From the NCBI GenBank assembly GCA_030418115.1, contig JAUHQD010000006.1, forward strand, positions 1 to 64,000: 64,000 bases of DNA, in the 5' to 3' direction. Below, in pieces: positions 44,284 through 54,070 of this stretch (positions are counted from its first letter, which is position 1; each line of letters begins with the position of its first letter). The translations under genes and the position numbers were made by a program. The DNA comes from Alteromonadaceae bacterium BrNp21-10. GTDB taxonomy: Bacteria; Pseudomonadota; Gammaproteobacteria; Enterobacterales; Alteromonadaceae. The notes beneath the pieces were generated by a model. The model was given only the letters and a program-made list of their open reading frames with translations, did not search any database and was not told the origin of the DNA.

Positions 44284-44315
44284 CTCACTTATATAACGAA
44301 TAGCCAGCATTCAGG

Positions 44316-44349
44316 CACACTCAATGCGCAACAAATAGCATTGAGTGTG
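44316..44349 (+). promoter_or_regulatory. Intercistronic stem-loop between GH26 and TBDR 2 genes
   Basis: Perfect 12-bp stem CACACTCAATGC/GCATTGAGTGTG with a 10-base loop, not followed by a T run. It sits between the two coding regions and probably sets relative expression by mRNA processing or stability rather than by simple termination. Confidence 0.65.
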
Positions 44350-44384
44350 ACCTGTACGACCAATTTAATAAGAAAGGAATGAAT

Positions 44385-47300
44385 ATGTCTTTCCCAATAC
44401 AAAATTTTAAACGTTCCGCATTATCTGCGGGCATATTAGCGGGTTTAATGTTGTTACCCAATGCGCTAATGGCACAAGAAACTGATGCCGAAATAGCCGC
44501 AGAAAACGACGCAACCGAAGTCATAACCGTACGTGGTATTCGTGGCTCATTAATCCAATCAATGCAAAACAAACGTTTTGCTGGCAGTGTTGTTGATTCC
44601 ATTTCAGCAGTAGATATTGGTAAATTACCTGATGCCACTATTGCTGATTCATTGCAACGTATTACCGGTATTCAAATTACCCGTTCTGGCGGTGAAGGTG
44701 CGTTAGTTAACATTCGTGGTAATGGTAATGTAACGACCACTCTGAACGGCGAGCAAATGTTATCGGCCGGTAACGTTACTACTATCACGCCAGATTTTGC
44801 CGATATTCCGTCAACTATGGTGTCGGGTTTGGATGTTTATAAATCATCCCAAGCACGTAATGTGGTCAGTGGTTTGGCCGGTACTATTGATCTTAAAACT
44901 AACCGTCCGTTTTTATTGGAAGATGGTTGGACGGTATTAGGTAAAGCAGAAGCGCAACGTGGCTCTTTAGGTAAAGAAACCGATGGCGCATTGTCTGCCT
45001 TTATAGGTTTTAATCAAGATAGCGATTATGGTTTTACTTTAAACATATCAAAATCTGATAGTTATTTGGCGGATTACACTAATGGCTCACAGGGCGGAGA
45101 GCCAGGGCAATACGGTGGTTGGTCATTTAACGCATCAGAAGCGTCTAACTTTGTTCAAGATGATATTGATATTAATGGTGATGGTGACCTTAATGACGTG
45201 TATTACGGCTTTCAAGGGCATCAGGCCAGTAACCGTTTTATTGAGCGTGACCGTACTGGGGTAAATGCTTCATTGCAGATCCAGCTGACCGATTCATTAA
45301 AATTAACCGGTGACGTGTTCTATACCAAGTTGGAAGAATATCAATATTTTGCCGGTGTTGTTGCCAGCCAAGCGTGGCAGGGTGTTACGGGTTGGTATAC
45401 GCCAACAGAAACTACCGAATATCCTAATATTACTAGCTCAGATGGTGTGTTTACTACCAATGAGGGAAGCTACTACACCATTCAAGCGGCAGACTATCAG
45501 GCGCGCGCAGTAAAAACCCATACGCAAACTTGGGCAATTGATAAAGAAGCATTGAATACCAATTTAGAATTAGCCTTTGATAACGGTGGCGATTTAACCG
45601 GTAAAGTACGTTGGGTTCACGGTGAAGCGGTTAATGATATGAGTCGTAGTGTAATTGACTCCTTCATTACCTCAGGCTCACAAATTGGTGATACTTACCA
45701 TGGCCCAGGTACCGAATTTATCAGCGATGCTAACCCTTGGGGTTATGGTGGCTTACCTGCTAGCTTACCCGATGGTACAACGGTGGATGCTTATACTCAG
45801 ATCCCTATTAGTATTTCTTATGCGGGCGGTACCCAGAACTGGGGACTCCCATCAATAGACTTCACCGAGACTGATGGCAGCATTACTACCGAACAATTCG
45901 GCAGTAATATGAATCGTTATAGCAATAAATCCAGTAACTTATACGGCGAATATTCCAATGCAGATTTGGATATTCTACGGGTAGATGGTAGTTATGCGCT
46001 GGATTTGGATGCGCTGGAAATGGTGACCTCGGTTGATTTTGGTGCTCGTATCGGTAAGCGCGAAGTATCCAAAGATGGCTGGTATGGCGGTGTTGCTCGT
46101 ACTAACCAATATGGTGATGCGTTCTTGGCTCGCTGGAAAGACGTAGCAACTCAAGCACCATTAACGCTAGAGTCTTACATTGAGCCAATGTCCTTCACCG
46201 ATCTTGATGCCAGAGGCATGATCACTGGTATTAGCGATTTCCACGGTACTACCGGTTTAGGCACGTTGTATTTCATTGACCCTAAAGCGATGAAAGACCC
46301 AATTGCTTGGCACGCCGACATCTATGGCACCAATGTATTAGTACCAGATGCAGCTAATGTATATAACGTTAAAGAAGAAACTCAGTCTATTTACGTGCAA
46401 GCGAATTTAGAGGGTGAGTTAGTCGGGATGACCTACACCGGTAATATCGGCTTCCGTTATATCAAAACCGAATTCGACATTATTCAAAGTGAAGGTTTGC
46501 AAGGCAGTGTGGCTAACTTCAATGGTCAGGACTACTTAATTGGTCCGGGAATTCTACAGCCAGATGGTAATAAAATTAATACCATCAATGAGTACAGCGA
46601 CTTCTTACCGGCGATTAACTTTGCGTTGAATCTTGATGAAGAACAGATTTTACGTTTTTCTTATACCGAAACGGTATCCACTCATAATACCGATAGCTTG
46701 GCCGGTGGTTTAACTGTTAACCGCGTTAAAAACTGTGGTGTTATCAATGCGCAGGGCGAAGAAGTATTCTGTGCTACTGGTGGTGGTCAGGACGGTAATC
46801 CTAACTTGCAACCTAACCGCAATGACAATGCTGAAGTGTCCTATGAGTGGTATTTCAGTGAAACCGGTATGTTAAATATCGGGGTCTTTATTGGTCGCGG
46901 TAATACCGAGTTCAGAACGTCGTTGGTTGAGCGTGACAATATTGTCGATAGTGATGGTGTGGTGCGTGGTTATAACTTGTCGACCGATTCCTTCACCGGC
47001 ACGGTACCTATCCAAACCACAGAAACCTTTGATATTTCTGGGGATTGGAGCGATCCGGGTGTGGAAATTGGTTATCAGCAAGGTTTGGACTTTCTTGAAG
47101 GTTGGGCCAGTGGTTTTGGTATAACCGCCAACTATACCTACTCACCTAGCAACAGTAATGACACCGACTTTTATGGTCAGTCGTTACCGGGCATAGGTAA
47201 CTCTAAGCATCAAACTAACTTAGCCTTGTGGTATGAAAAAGACGGCATACAAGCCCGTATTGCTCATAACTATCGTAGCGAAATGTTTAACGGCGTGAAG

Positions 47301-47516
47301 TATGAAGGTGCTTATCAGTTCGCCTATTGGACACAAGCTGCCAGCTATCTAGATGCATCGGTAAGTTATGATGTGAATGAGCAGATCACATTATCTGTTC
47401 AGGGTACTAACCTGACCGAAGAGTATCAGGAGAATTACCATCAATGGGAATCGAATATCGATAGCCGAGTGTATGGTGAACGACGTTTAACTGTTGGTGT
47501 ACAAGTTAAGATGTAA
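44385..47516 (+). CDS. TonB-dependent receptor 2 of the mannan locus
   Basis: Outer-membrane receptor of about 1043 residues. Signal peptide ends in NALMAQE; the plug domain has ITVRGIRGSLIQSMQNKR, IGKLPDATIADSLQRITGI and VNIRGNGNVTTTLNGEQM; the barrel ends in LTVGVQVKM. It is paralogous to the receptor at 33994. The ATG at 44385 is preferred because AGAAAGGA sits at proper distance; an ATG six bases upstream overlaps that site. Likely co-transcribed with the GH26 gene under the shared operators and so a probable manno-oligosaccharide importer. Confidence 0.92.
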   Translation: MSFPIQNFKRSALSAGILAGLMLLPNALMAQETDAEIAAENDATEVITVRGIRGSLIQSMQNKRFAGSVVDSISAVDIGKLPDATIADSLQRITGIQITRSGGEGALVNIRGNGNVTTTLNGEQMLSAGNVTTITPDFADIPSTMVSGLDVYKSSQARNVVSGLAGTIDLKTNRPFLLEDGWTVLGKAEAQRGSLGKETDGALSAFIGFNQDSDYGFTLNISKSDSYLADYTNGSQGGEPGQYGGWSFNASEASNFVQDDIDINGDGDLNDVYYGFQGHQASNRFIERDRTGVNASLQIQLTDSLKLTGDVFYTKLEEYQYFAGVVASQAWQGVTGWYTPTETTEYPNITSSDGVFTTNEGSYYTIQAADYQARAVKTHTQTWAIDKEALNTNLELAFDNGGDLTGKVRWVHGEAVNDMSRSVIDSFITSGSQIGDTYHGPGTEFISDANPWGYGGLPASLPDGTTVDAYTQIPISISYAGGTQNWGLPSIDFTETDGSITTEQFGSNMNRYSNKSSNLYGEYSNADLDILRVDGSYALDLDALEMVTSVDFGARIGKREVSKDGWYGGVARTNQYGDAFLARWKDVATQAPLTLESYIEPMSFTDLDARGMITGISDFHGTTGLGTLYFIDPKAMKDPIAWHADIYGTNVLVPDAANVYNVKEETQSIYVQANLEGELVGMTYTGNIGFRYIKTEFDIIQSEGLQGSVANFNGQDYLIGPGILQPDGNKINTINEYSDFLPAINFALNLDEEQILRFSYTETVSTHNTDSLAGGLTVNRVKNCGVINAQGEEVFCATGGGQDGNPNLQPNRNDNAEVSYEWYFSETGMLNIGVFIGRGNTEFRTSLVERDNIVDSDGVVRGYNLSTDSFTGTVPIQTTETFDISGDWSDPGVEIGYQQGLDFLEGWASGFGITANYTYSPSNSNDTDFYGQSLPGIGNSKHQTNLALWYEKDGIQARIAHNYRSEMFNGVKYEGAYQFAYWTQAASYLDASVSYDVNEQITLSVQGTNLTEEYQENYHQWESNIDSRVYGERRLTVGVQVKM

Positions 47517-47544
47517 TCACTGTCTGTCTTAACTTTTGTGTATG

Positions 47545-47569
47545 AAGCCCTCGAAAGAGGGCTTTTTTT
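47545..47569 (+). terminator. Rho-independent terminator of the GH26-TBDR 2 operon
   Basis: Stem AAGCCCTC/GAGGGCTT with a GAAA tetraloop followed by T residues, 28 bases after the TBDR 2 stop. Confidence 0.92.
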
Positions 47570-47576
47570 GGCGTAG

Positions 47577-47741
47577 CTAACATTGTATTTAACTATCTCT
47601 CTTGGACGCCGTGATGGCGATGACAAGCAGAGAATTATTGACTATGCCATTATGCGAAAGTTCGTAAAACTTATTTACGGAGTATGGAAATCAAAGAAAC
47701 CATTTGAGCTGGCATTATTTGCATCTCTAAATATGAAATAA
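47577..47741 (+). pseudogene. IS110-like transposase C-terminal remnant
   Basis: An open frame with no start, opening after a TAG at 47574, ends in DYAIMRKFVKLIYGVWKSKK followed by PFELALF and a stop at 47739-47741. The pattern A-MRKLVHLIYGVLKSxKPF is typical of the C-terminus of IS110-family transposases. About 50 codons remain, so the element is dead. It marks a past insertion between the mannan and arsenic loci. Confidence 0.55.
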
Positions 47742-47785
47742 GTTGACTGGAGCCATAGGATCTCAGGACGAACGAGATCTAGAGC

Positions 47786-48991
47786 CTATTCGTTAGGCAA
47801 TCTTAAAGACAAAAATGCAGCTAACCCAATAAACACCGCCGATACCCATAAACAAATCATCAAACCAAATTCCTGATATAACCACCCCGATAACACAGTA
47901 CCAATCAAACGCCCCCCCGCATTGGCCATGTAGTAAAAACCCACATCCAGTGATACGCCTTCGGCGTCGGCATAGTGCACGATGAGAAAACTGTGGATGG
48001 AGGAGTTAATCGCAAACACTATGCCAAATAGAGTTAACCCCAACACTAAGATCCATATTGACGACTGGCCTGTGTTGACGCTTATGGCGATGGCAATCGC
48101 GGCTGGGATAACACTAAGCAACAATGCCCATAAAAAGGCGCTTTTGCCATCGGGTGTTTTATTGCGGCTGCCGGTAATCGCCGGTGCCATGGTTTGTACT
48201 AAACCGTAGGCGATGATCCATAATGCGAGAAAGCCGCCGACTGTCCAATGATCCCATTGGTATTGGCTGGCTAGATATACCGGTAATGCCACCACAAACC
48301 ACACATCGCGAGCACCGAATAAAAACAAGCGGGCAGCGGATAGGGCGTTGATGGCGGGGGATTTTGAAAATATCGCCGAGAATTTGACTTTGCTTTTGGC
48401 TTTGCCTAAATCCTGTTTTAAGTTAATCAGGCTGACTAACCAGACCGCCGTTAAAGCGGCGATTAAGATCAATATGGTGCTGTGGAAACCAACCAGCGTT
48501 AACAGGCCGCCGCCGACAAAAAAGCCTACGCCTTTTAAGGTGTTTTTAGAGCCGGTTAAAATCGCTACCCATTTAAATAGTTGGCCTTGGGCGTCTCTTG
48601 GGATTAACACCTTAATGGCGCTTTTAGCGCTCATCTTGTTGAGGTCTTTGGCTATACCCGATAACGCTTGGGCGGCCATTACCCATAAAATCGTTAACCA
48701 TTCTGCGGGCACCAATAGCATCCCAAGGGCGAGGATTTGCATGCCTAAACCGATATTCATGGTGCGGTTTAAACCAATTCTGGCGCCTAGCCAGCCACCG
48801 ACTAAATTGGTGACGACGCCAAAGAATTCATAGAACAAAAACAGTAGGGCAATTTGTAATGGCTGATAACCTAAGCTGTGAAAATGCAGTACTACCAGCA
48901 TACGCAGCGCGCCATCGGTGATGGTAAACACCCAATAGTTGAGGGTGATCAACAAATACTGTCGAACGGCTGGGGATAATGAATTTAGCAT
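47786..48991 (-). CDS. arsJ: Organoarsenical efflux permease ArsJ
   Basis: Major-facilitator-type membrane protein (401 residues, about 11-12 helices). It begins MLNSLSPAVRQYLLITLNYW and has the family segments LTDGAL-like FTITDGALRMLVVLHFH and LFKWVAILTGSKNTLKGVGFFVGG. ArsJ exports 1-arseno-3-phosphoglycerate, the unstable product formed when glyceraldehyde-3-phosphate dehydrogenase uses arsenate instead of phosphate. The adjacent GAPDH gene 44 bases upstream and arsR beyond it make the known arsR-gapdh-arsJ operon. Together they give arsenate resistance without reduction to arsenite. Confidence 0.93.
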   Translation of the reverse strand: MLNSLSPAVRQYLLITLNYWVFTITDGALRMLVVLHFHSLGYQPLQIALLFLFYEFFGVVTNLVGGWLGARIGLNRTMNIGLGMQILALGMLLVPAEWLTILWVMAAQALSGIAKDLNKMSAKSAIKVLIPRDAQGQLFKWVAILTGSKNTLKGVGFFVGGGLLTLVGFHSTILILIAALTAVWLVSLINLKQDLGKAKSKVKFSAIFSKSPAINALSAARLFLFGARDVWFVVALPVYLASQYQWDHWTVGGFLALWIIAYGLVQTMAPAITGSRNKTPDGKSAFLWALLLSVIPAAIAIAISVNTGQSSIWILVLGLTLFGIVFAINSSIHSFLIVHYADAEGVSLDVGFYYMANAGGRLIGTVLSGWLYQEFGLMICLWVSAVFIGLAAFLSLRLPNE

Positions 48992-49035
48992 CGCTGTGTT
49001 TTCACCTTACTTAACCTAATCTAAAACAATCTGCT

Positions 49036-50049
49036 TTAGGCTTGTTGATCCCGTTGGCCTACCATGCGCATTAACTCGGCGGTGCGGTTGGCGTAGCCCC
49101 ATTCGTTGTCGTACCAAGCGTAAATTTTTACTTGGGTTCCGTTGATGACCATGGTCGATAAGGCATCAATAATGCTCGAACGAGGGTCGGTTTTATAATC
49201 GATGGATACCAGCGGTCGCTCTTCATAACCCATAATATCTTTGAGTTCGTTTTCAGCGGCGGCTTTTAACAGGGCATTCACTTCTTCGGCTGTGGTGGCG
49301 CGCTGTACTTCAAATACACAATCGGTAAGAGAGGCATTGGTTAAGGGCACGCGCACCGCATGGCCATTTAGTTTGCCTTTAAGTTCGGGGAAAATATGCG
49401 TGATAGCAGTCGCCGAACCAGTGGTAGTAGGAATTAAACTGGTGCCGCAAGAACGCGCCCTGCGAAGGTCACTATGGGGCGCATCAATAATGGTTTGGGT
49501 ATTGGTAATATTGTGGATGGTGGTCATTGAGCCATGTTTGATGCCCAATTGTTCATGGATCACTTTTACCACCGGCGCTAAACAGTTGGTGGTGCAAGAA
49601 GCGGCGGTAACAATGGGGTGGATGGCCGGATTGTATAAATGCTGATTAACCCCCATGACTACATTCAGCACGCCATCTTCTTTGACCGGTGCGGTGACTA
49701 CTACCCGTTTTACCCCTTGGTCTAAATAGGCTTGCAGTAAAGCTTTGGATTTCATTTTGCCGGAGCCATCAATGACCACATCGCAGCCTGACCAATCGGT
49801 TTCGCTAATGGTTTTATTTTGCGTGCATTGAATGCGTTGGCCTTGAATGATGATGTGGTTATTTTCTGCATTAGCTTGATGTTGCCAGCGGCCGTGTACC
49901 GAATCAAAGTTTAACAGGTGGGCTAGCGTCTCGGCGTTACCAGCAGGATCGTTAATCTGCACAAATTCAATGTCCTGCCAGTCAAACGCGGCGCGAAAAG
50001 TTAAACGACCCATGCGGCCAAAACCGTTAATACCTACTTTAATGCTCAT
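49036..50049 (-). CDS. gapdh: Glyceraldehyde-3-phosphate dehydrogenase of the arsJ operon
   Basis: Complete type I GAPDH (337 residues). The N-terminal NAD-binding motif is [11 protein letters not shown], the catalytic cysteine lies in [10 protein letters not shown], and the C-terminal [11 protein letters not shown] is present. In this context the enzyme forms 1-arseno-3-phosphoglycerate from arsenate, which ArsJ exports. The specialised operon position, next to arsR and arsJ, indicates it is not the housekeeping glycolytic enzyme, although the chemistry is the same. Confidence 0.94.
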   Translation of the reverse strand: MSIKVGINGFGRMGRLTFRAAFDWQDIEFVQINDPAGNAETLAHLLNFDSVHGRWQHQANAENNHIIIQGQRIQCTQNKTISETDWSGCDVVIDGSGKMKSKALLQAYLDQGVKRVVVTAPVKEDGVLNVVMGVNQHLYNPAIHPIVTAASCTTNCLAPVVKVIHEQLGIKHGSMTTIHNITNTQTIIDAPHSDLRRARSCGTSLIPTTTGSATAITHIFPELKGKLNGHAVRVPLTNASLTDCVFEVQRATTAEEVNALLKAAAENELKDIMGYEERPLVSIDYKTDPRSSIIDALSTMVINGTQVKIYAWYDNEWGYANRTAELMRMVGQRDQQA

Positions 50050-50101
50050 GATAATTCTCTGTTATTAAATTTGTGAAAAGTCTTTATGTAAAAATTAACT
50101 A

Positions 50102-50446
50102 TTAGCAACATTGCTGAGTGCGGGCAGGGCGGTCACCCATATTGCACAATTGCTGATTATTGCTGGCGATAAAGTCGGGGTTGTTTAATCGGGTTTGGGT
50201 TAACACCGATAACGCCCATTTCGGTAACTGTGGATTGATTTGATAAAACACCCAAATGCCTTGGCGTCTATCTTGAAGTAAGCCACTGTTACGAAGTTGG
50301 GCTAAATGGCGAGATATCTTTGGCTGACTTAATTGCAGCGCTTCGGTGAGCTCACAAACACAAAGCTCGGTTTCTTGCTCGATCAGTAACAGGCACCGCA
50401 AGCGGGTGTCGTCGGCTAAGCATTTATAAAAAGTAACGATGTCCAT
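50102..50446 (-). CDS. arsR: Arsenic-responsive repressor ArsR
   Basis: Winged-helix repressor of 114 residues: LADDTRLRCLLLIEQ, the metalloid-binding cysteine pair in ELCVCELTEAL, recognition helix LSQPKISRHLAQLR and wing DRRQGIWVFYQI. A terminal CC pair may add ligands. It is the first gene of the minus-strand operon, and a 24-bp perfect palindrome just upstream (50486-50509) is its likely operator. Arsenite or arsenate-derived As(III) would release repression. Confidence 0.94.
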   Translation of the reverse strand: MDIVTFYKCLADDTRLRCLLLIEQETELCVCELTEALQLSQPKISRHLAQLRNSGLLQDRRQGIWVFYQINPQLPKWALSVLTQTRLNNPDFIASNNQQLCNMGDRPARTQQCC

Positions 50447-50485
50447 TAAAATAACGGGTCCATGGATGTCTTCAATTTAATATGC

Positions 50486-50509
50486 GAAATATCATATATA
50501 TGATATTTC
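50486..50509. promoter_or_regulatory. Probable ArsR operator
   Basis: A 24-bp perfect palindrome, GAAATATCAT-ATAT-ATGATATTTC, lies 40 bases upstream of the arsR start. Extended A/T-rich dyads of this kind are usual ArsR-family sites overlapping the promoter. Confidence 0.8.
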
Positions 50510-50666
50510 ATATGTCAATGTTTGAAATCCAATAGAGTAATGATTTATTTAAGTTTGACCTTTTTATACTAAATCTCGACGAATTTATCTGATCAAAAAT
50601 CCATGGCTTAATGTTAGTCTGGTGAGATCGATGATTAACTTATTCTAAATCTAACAAAGGGTTGTT

Positions 50667-51560
50667 ATGAAAAATATAGTAAAAGTATTGGCATTAGTGT
50701 TGGGAACAATGACACTTGCTGCCTGTCAACAAGCCGATACGGCCAAGCAACAAACCGACACACCTCAGCAACAAGTATCCTTACAAGACAAAATTCCACC
50801 TATTAGTGTGCAGCTTTGGTCGGTAAAAGATTATGTGAAAGAAGACTTTGAAGGCACCTTAAAGCGCATTGCTAAAATGGGTTTTAAAGGCGTGGAATTT
50901 GCTGGTGACTTCGGTCCTTATACCGACGACCCTGCTGGGTTAAAACAATTCCTTAGCTCAATTGGCCTACAAGCCAGCGGCGCCCATGTACAAGTTGGTT
51001 TGTTACGTGGTGATAAGTTTCAACCTACTGTGGATTTTCTTAAGGCGGTTGGCATTGAGTTAGCTATTGTACCCATGGACTCGCGTGCTTGGGATGATGA
51101 AAAAATCAGTGAACTAACGGCGGAATTTACTGAACTTAGCGGTAAATTAGCTGAGCAAGGTATCACCTTCGGTTATCACAATCATTATCAAGAATTTGCC
51201 GATTATCAACAGCAAACCTATTGGGATCACATTGCACAAAACACCCCTGATGACATGTTATTGCAAATGGATGTGGGTTGGGTGAACTACGCTAAAAAAG
51301 ATCCTATTGATTATGTTAAGCGTTATCCTAATCGCACATTGGCTACCCATATTAAAATTAGAACCGAAGGTTCAACGGGTGTGAATGTCATTATCGGCCA
51401 AGATAACTTTGATTGGGCAGAATTGGTTAAAACCGATATCGAAGTAGGTGGTACTCGTTGGTTAGTTATCGAGCAGGAAGAATACCCAGAAGGTATGGAT
51501 CCAATGATGTCTATCGAAGCGTCTAAACAAGGTTTAGAGACATTGTTAAAAGCCTTGTAA
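50667..51560 (+). CDS. Sugar phosphate isomerase/epimerase-like lipoprotein
   Basis: Predicted lipoprotein (lipobox LAAC, then a Q/T-rich linker) with a xylose-isomerase-like TIM barrel, 297 residues in all. Family features are ISVQLWSVKDYVKEDFEGTL, MGFKGVEFAG, the metal-site region FGYHNHYQEFAD, MLLQMDVGWVNYA, HIKI and the late glutamate in WLVIEQEEYP. Members act on sugars or 3-keto-sugars; the substrate here is not evident. An outer-membrane or periplasmic lipoprotein location is noteworthy for an isomerase fold. It is convergent with the nucleotidase gene, with a shared bidirectional terminator. Confidence 0.82.
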   Translation: MKNIVKVLALVLGTMTLAACQQADTAKQQTDTPQQQVSLQDKIPPISVQLWSVKDYVKEDFEGTLKRIAKMGFKGVEFAGDFGPYTDDPAGLKQFLSSIGLQASGAHVQVGLLRGDKFQPTVDFLKAVGIELAIVPMDSRAWDDEKISELTAEFTELSGKLAEQGITFGYHNHYQEFADYQQQTYWDHIAQNTPDDMLLQMDVGWVNYAKKDPIDYVKRYPNRTLATHIKIRTEGSTGVNVIIGQDNFDWAELVKTDIEVGGTRWLVIEQEEYPEGMDPMMSIEASKQGLETLLKAL

Positions 51561-51580
51561 TACATTCAACCGAACAATGA

Positions 51581-51609
51581 AAAAGCCCTCTAACTTAGAG
51601 GGCTTTTTT
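51581..51609. terminator. Bidirectional terminator between convergent genes
   Basis: Stem AAAAGCCCTCTAA/TTAGAGGGCTTTT with T runs on both strands; it serves the plus-strand isomerase-like gene and the minus-strand nucleotidase gene. Confidence 0.9.
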
Positions 51610-51629
51610 GTTACTGCTAGGTAATGGAG

Positions 51630-53888
51630 TTACTGGCTGCTTAAATCAATTTGGTAGATAGCGCCATTGGCATCGGTGCCGACCTTGGTGGTAGGGAAGT
51701 ACTGTTTGTCACTAACAAAGCTGGCTACGCGTTCGGTGTCTGGCACGCGAAACACAATATTCAGTTCAACGTTGCTGTCGATATTGGCAAAGCGCCAGTT
51801 GTTGTCGGCGCTGGGGTTAACCGTACCGACACTTTGTGAAAGTTGACGAATATAGTTGGCTAACACATCGCGGTTGGCATCAGGTGCTTCTATCACCACA
51901 TGTTCACCACCGGTACCGGGGAAGTTACCACCACCCCCTGCTCGGTAATTATTCGAGGCAATCAAGAAATCCATTTCAGCAGTCACCAATTCGCCGTTAA
52001 AACTAAGATTGCTAATGCGCTGTGCATCGGTATTTTCTAACACACAAGCACTGGTATATCGGGCAGGCTGGCTAACATCAATTTGATATTGCACACCATC
52101 GATAATATCAAAGTTATAAGTCGGGAAGCTGGAACTAACCAACTCTTGCTGAGCGCTGGAAGTTACATCGATTTGATTAAACATGCCGGCAGAGCATTCT
52201 AACCATTCTTTTAACTCGCTACCTGTTATTTTAAGTACCTGCAGGGTATTCGGGTATAGATACAAATCAGCGGCATCTTTAAGGGCTAAATCCCCTTTGG
52301 ATACGGTGACAAAATCACTTTCATTGGCGCAATTTTGACTACGGGCACAGGCTTTAAAAGGCGCGGCAGCAGATAATACGGGTAGTCCTTCTAAATTAAC
52401 ATCACCTTGAATGAGCTGTTCAACATAGTATTTTTGCGCATCACTGACGATTTGCACCGATGGGTCGTCTTGTACTAAGGCCAAAAAGCTAAACATATCA
52501 TCGGAGGCGGAACCAATAGGTTGGTTCATATATTCGGTGGTGCTTGTATGGGCTGCCGTTAACATCGTCGTTAATTCATCATCCACGGCAACGTCGGCGC
52601 TGTCGACACTAGGTGTGGATACTTTGTGATTGAAAATAGACCAGCTTTGGTCGTCGGCGTTGTAAGCTAACTGCAAGTCAATAATACCTAAATGACTGCC
52701 CCAGTAACCTGGCATAACCGCGGGTACACCATTTAATGTGCCTTTTTCAATATCGGTATTTGGCGTATCCGCATAAGCGCTGGACGGAAATATTGCATGG
52801 GCATGACCAAACATAATGGCATCAATACCTGCAACTTGAGATAAATACCAAGATGAGTTTTCGGCTAGGGCATTGCTATCGTAAGGGTTGGCATCAATGC
52901 CAGAGTGGGGAATAGCGACGATAATATCAGCGCCTTCGGCCTGCATTTGTGGAATGTATTTTTCAGCGGCAGCTGTGATGTCCTTGGCGATCACTTCACC
53001 GCTCAGATTGTTTTTATCCCACACCATAATTTGTGGTGGTACAAAGCCAATAAAACCGATTTTTATGGTTAGCTCGTTACCCTTGTTGTCGAAAATGACT
53101 TTATCAATAATGTGGTAAGGAGAGAAATAAGGCTCATCGTTGTCGCTATTATCGTCACCATCATCAATAAACACGTTGGCGCTGATATAGGGGAAATTGG
53201 CGTCATTCACCGATTCGGCTAAAAACGACAAACCGTAGTTGAATTCATGATTGCCATAGTTGGCTACATCGTAATCTAAATTATTCATGACTTGATAAAC
53301 GGGATGTATTTCGCCGGCCTCAATGCCTTTGGCGGCCATCCAGTCACCGATGGGATTACCTTGGATAAGGTCGCCATTATCTACTAATACCGAGTTAGTC
53401 ACTTCGGCGCGTGCCTGTTTAATTAAGGTGGCAGTACGAGATAAACCAAAGCGCGTCTGGGTACTACCATCGTAATAATTCACATCGGTAAGGTAGGCGT
53501 GAATGTCGGTGGTTTCCATCAAACGTAAACTAGCGAATTGTTCAGCCTCTAAAATCACCGCTAAGGCATTAAGGGAATCTGCCATGGCCAGTGCATCAAA
53601 GCGCTCATCGGACAAATTTAGCATGCCAGTCAACTCGGCTATTTGTGTATCTAATGCGTTTTTTTGCTGCTCGTTTAACGTACTGGAGCTGGCAATGGCG
53701 GCAGTAAGTGTGGCTAGCTGCGTCTGTAACTCTGCAGCAGAGCTGTCGCTTTGATCCAGTTGTGATTGCAGTGCAGCCACATCGGCTTGTAACGCTTTCA
53801 CTTCATCATCGTTGTCGCCGTTACAAGCGCTAACAGAAGTGATAATGGCGGCAGCTAAAAGACTGTGTTTAATAAATTGATTTCGCAT
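51630..53888 (-). CDS. 5'-nucleotidase/2',3'-cyclic phosphodiesterase-type lipoprotein
   Basis: Predicted lipoprotein (VSACNGDND) of 752 residues. A coiled coil at about 30-100 (repeating L/A heptads with QLDQS, LQTQLATL) is followed by a calcineurin-type metallophosphoesterase domain, with metal motifs METTDIHAYL, DNGDLIQGNP, YGNHEFNYG and GHAHAIFP. A 5'-nucleotidase C-terminal domain follows with FKACARSQN and ASNNYRAGGGGNFPG. This is the CpdB/UshA layout: extracytoplasmic release of nucleosides and phosphate from nucleotides. The coiled-coil spacer after the lipid anchor is an addition to the usual CpdB form. Confidence 0.9.
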   Translation of the reverse strand: MRNQFIKHSLLAAAIITSVSACNGDNDDEVKALQADVAALQSQLDQSDSSAAELQTQLATLTAAIASSSTLNEQQKNALDTQIAELTGMLNLSDERFDALAMADSLNALAVILEAEQFASLRLMETTDIHAYLTDVNYYDGSTQTRFGLSRTATLIKQARAEVTNSVLVDNGDLIQGNPIGDWMAAKGIEAGEIHPVYQVMNNLDYDVANYGNHEFNYGLSFLAESVNDANFPYISANVFIDDGDDNSDNDEPYFSPYHIIDKVIFDNKGNELTIKIGFIGFVPPQIMVWDKNNLSGEVIAKDITAAAEKYIPQMQAEGADIIVAIPHSGIDANPYDSNALAENSSWYLSQVAGIDAIMFGHAHAIFPSSAYADTPNTDIEKGTLNGVPAVMPGYWGSHLGIIDLQLAYNADDQSWSIFNHKVSTPSVDSADVAVDDELTTMLTAAHTSTTEYMNQPIGSASDDMFSFLALVQDDPSVQIVSDAQKYYVEQLIQGDVNLEGLPVLSAAAPFKACARSQNCANESDFVTVSKGDLALKDAADLYLYPNTLQVLKITGSELKEWLECSAGMFNQIDVTSSAQQELVSSSFPTYNFDIIDGVQYQIDVSQPARYTSACVLENTDAQRISNLSFNGELVTAEMDFLIASNNYRAGGGGNFPGTGGEHVVIEAPDANRDVLANYIRQLSQSVGTVNPSADNNWRFANIDSNVELNIVFRVPDTERVASFVSDKQYFPTTKVGTDANGAIYQIDLSSQ

Positions 53889-54070
53889 AGTTGTTTCCGT
53901 TTAAAGTTATCCATATCCAAAAAAGGGGGTAATCAAAAGCGAAACTAGGCTGACAGCCATAGATGAAACTTAAGTGGCTTTTATGTGATGATTTATTGAA
54001 ATATTTATTTCAGAATGAACGAGTTTATTTTTGTGGTGAGATTAATGCCGATTTAATTAAGGGACGTAAA

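Noticed and set aside
49036-50049. Housekeeping glycolytic GAPDH
   Set aside because: Although all catalytic residues are present, the arsR and arsJ neighbours identify it as the arsenate-detoxification paralogue.
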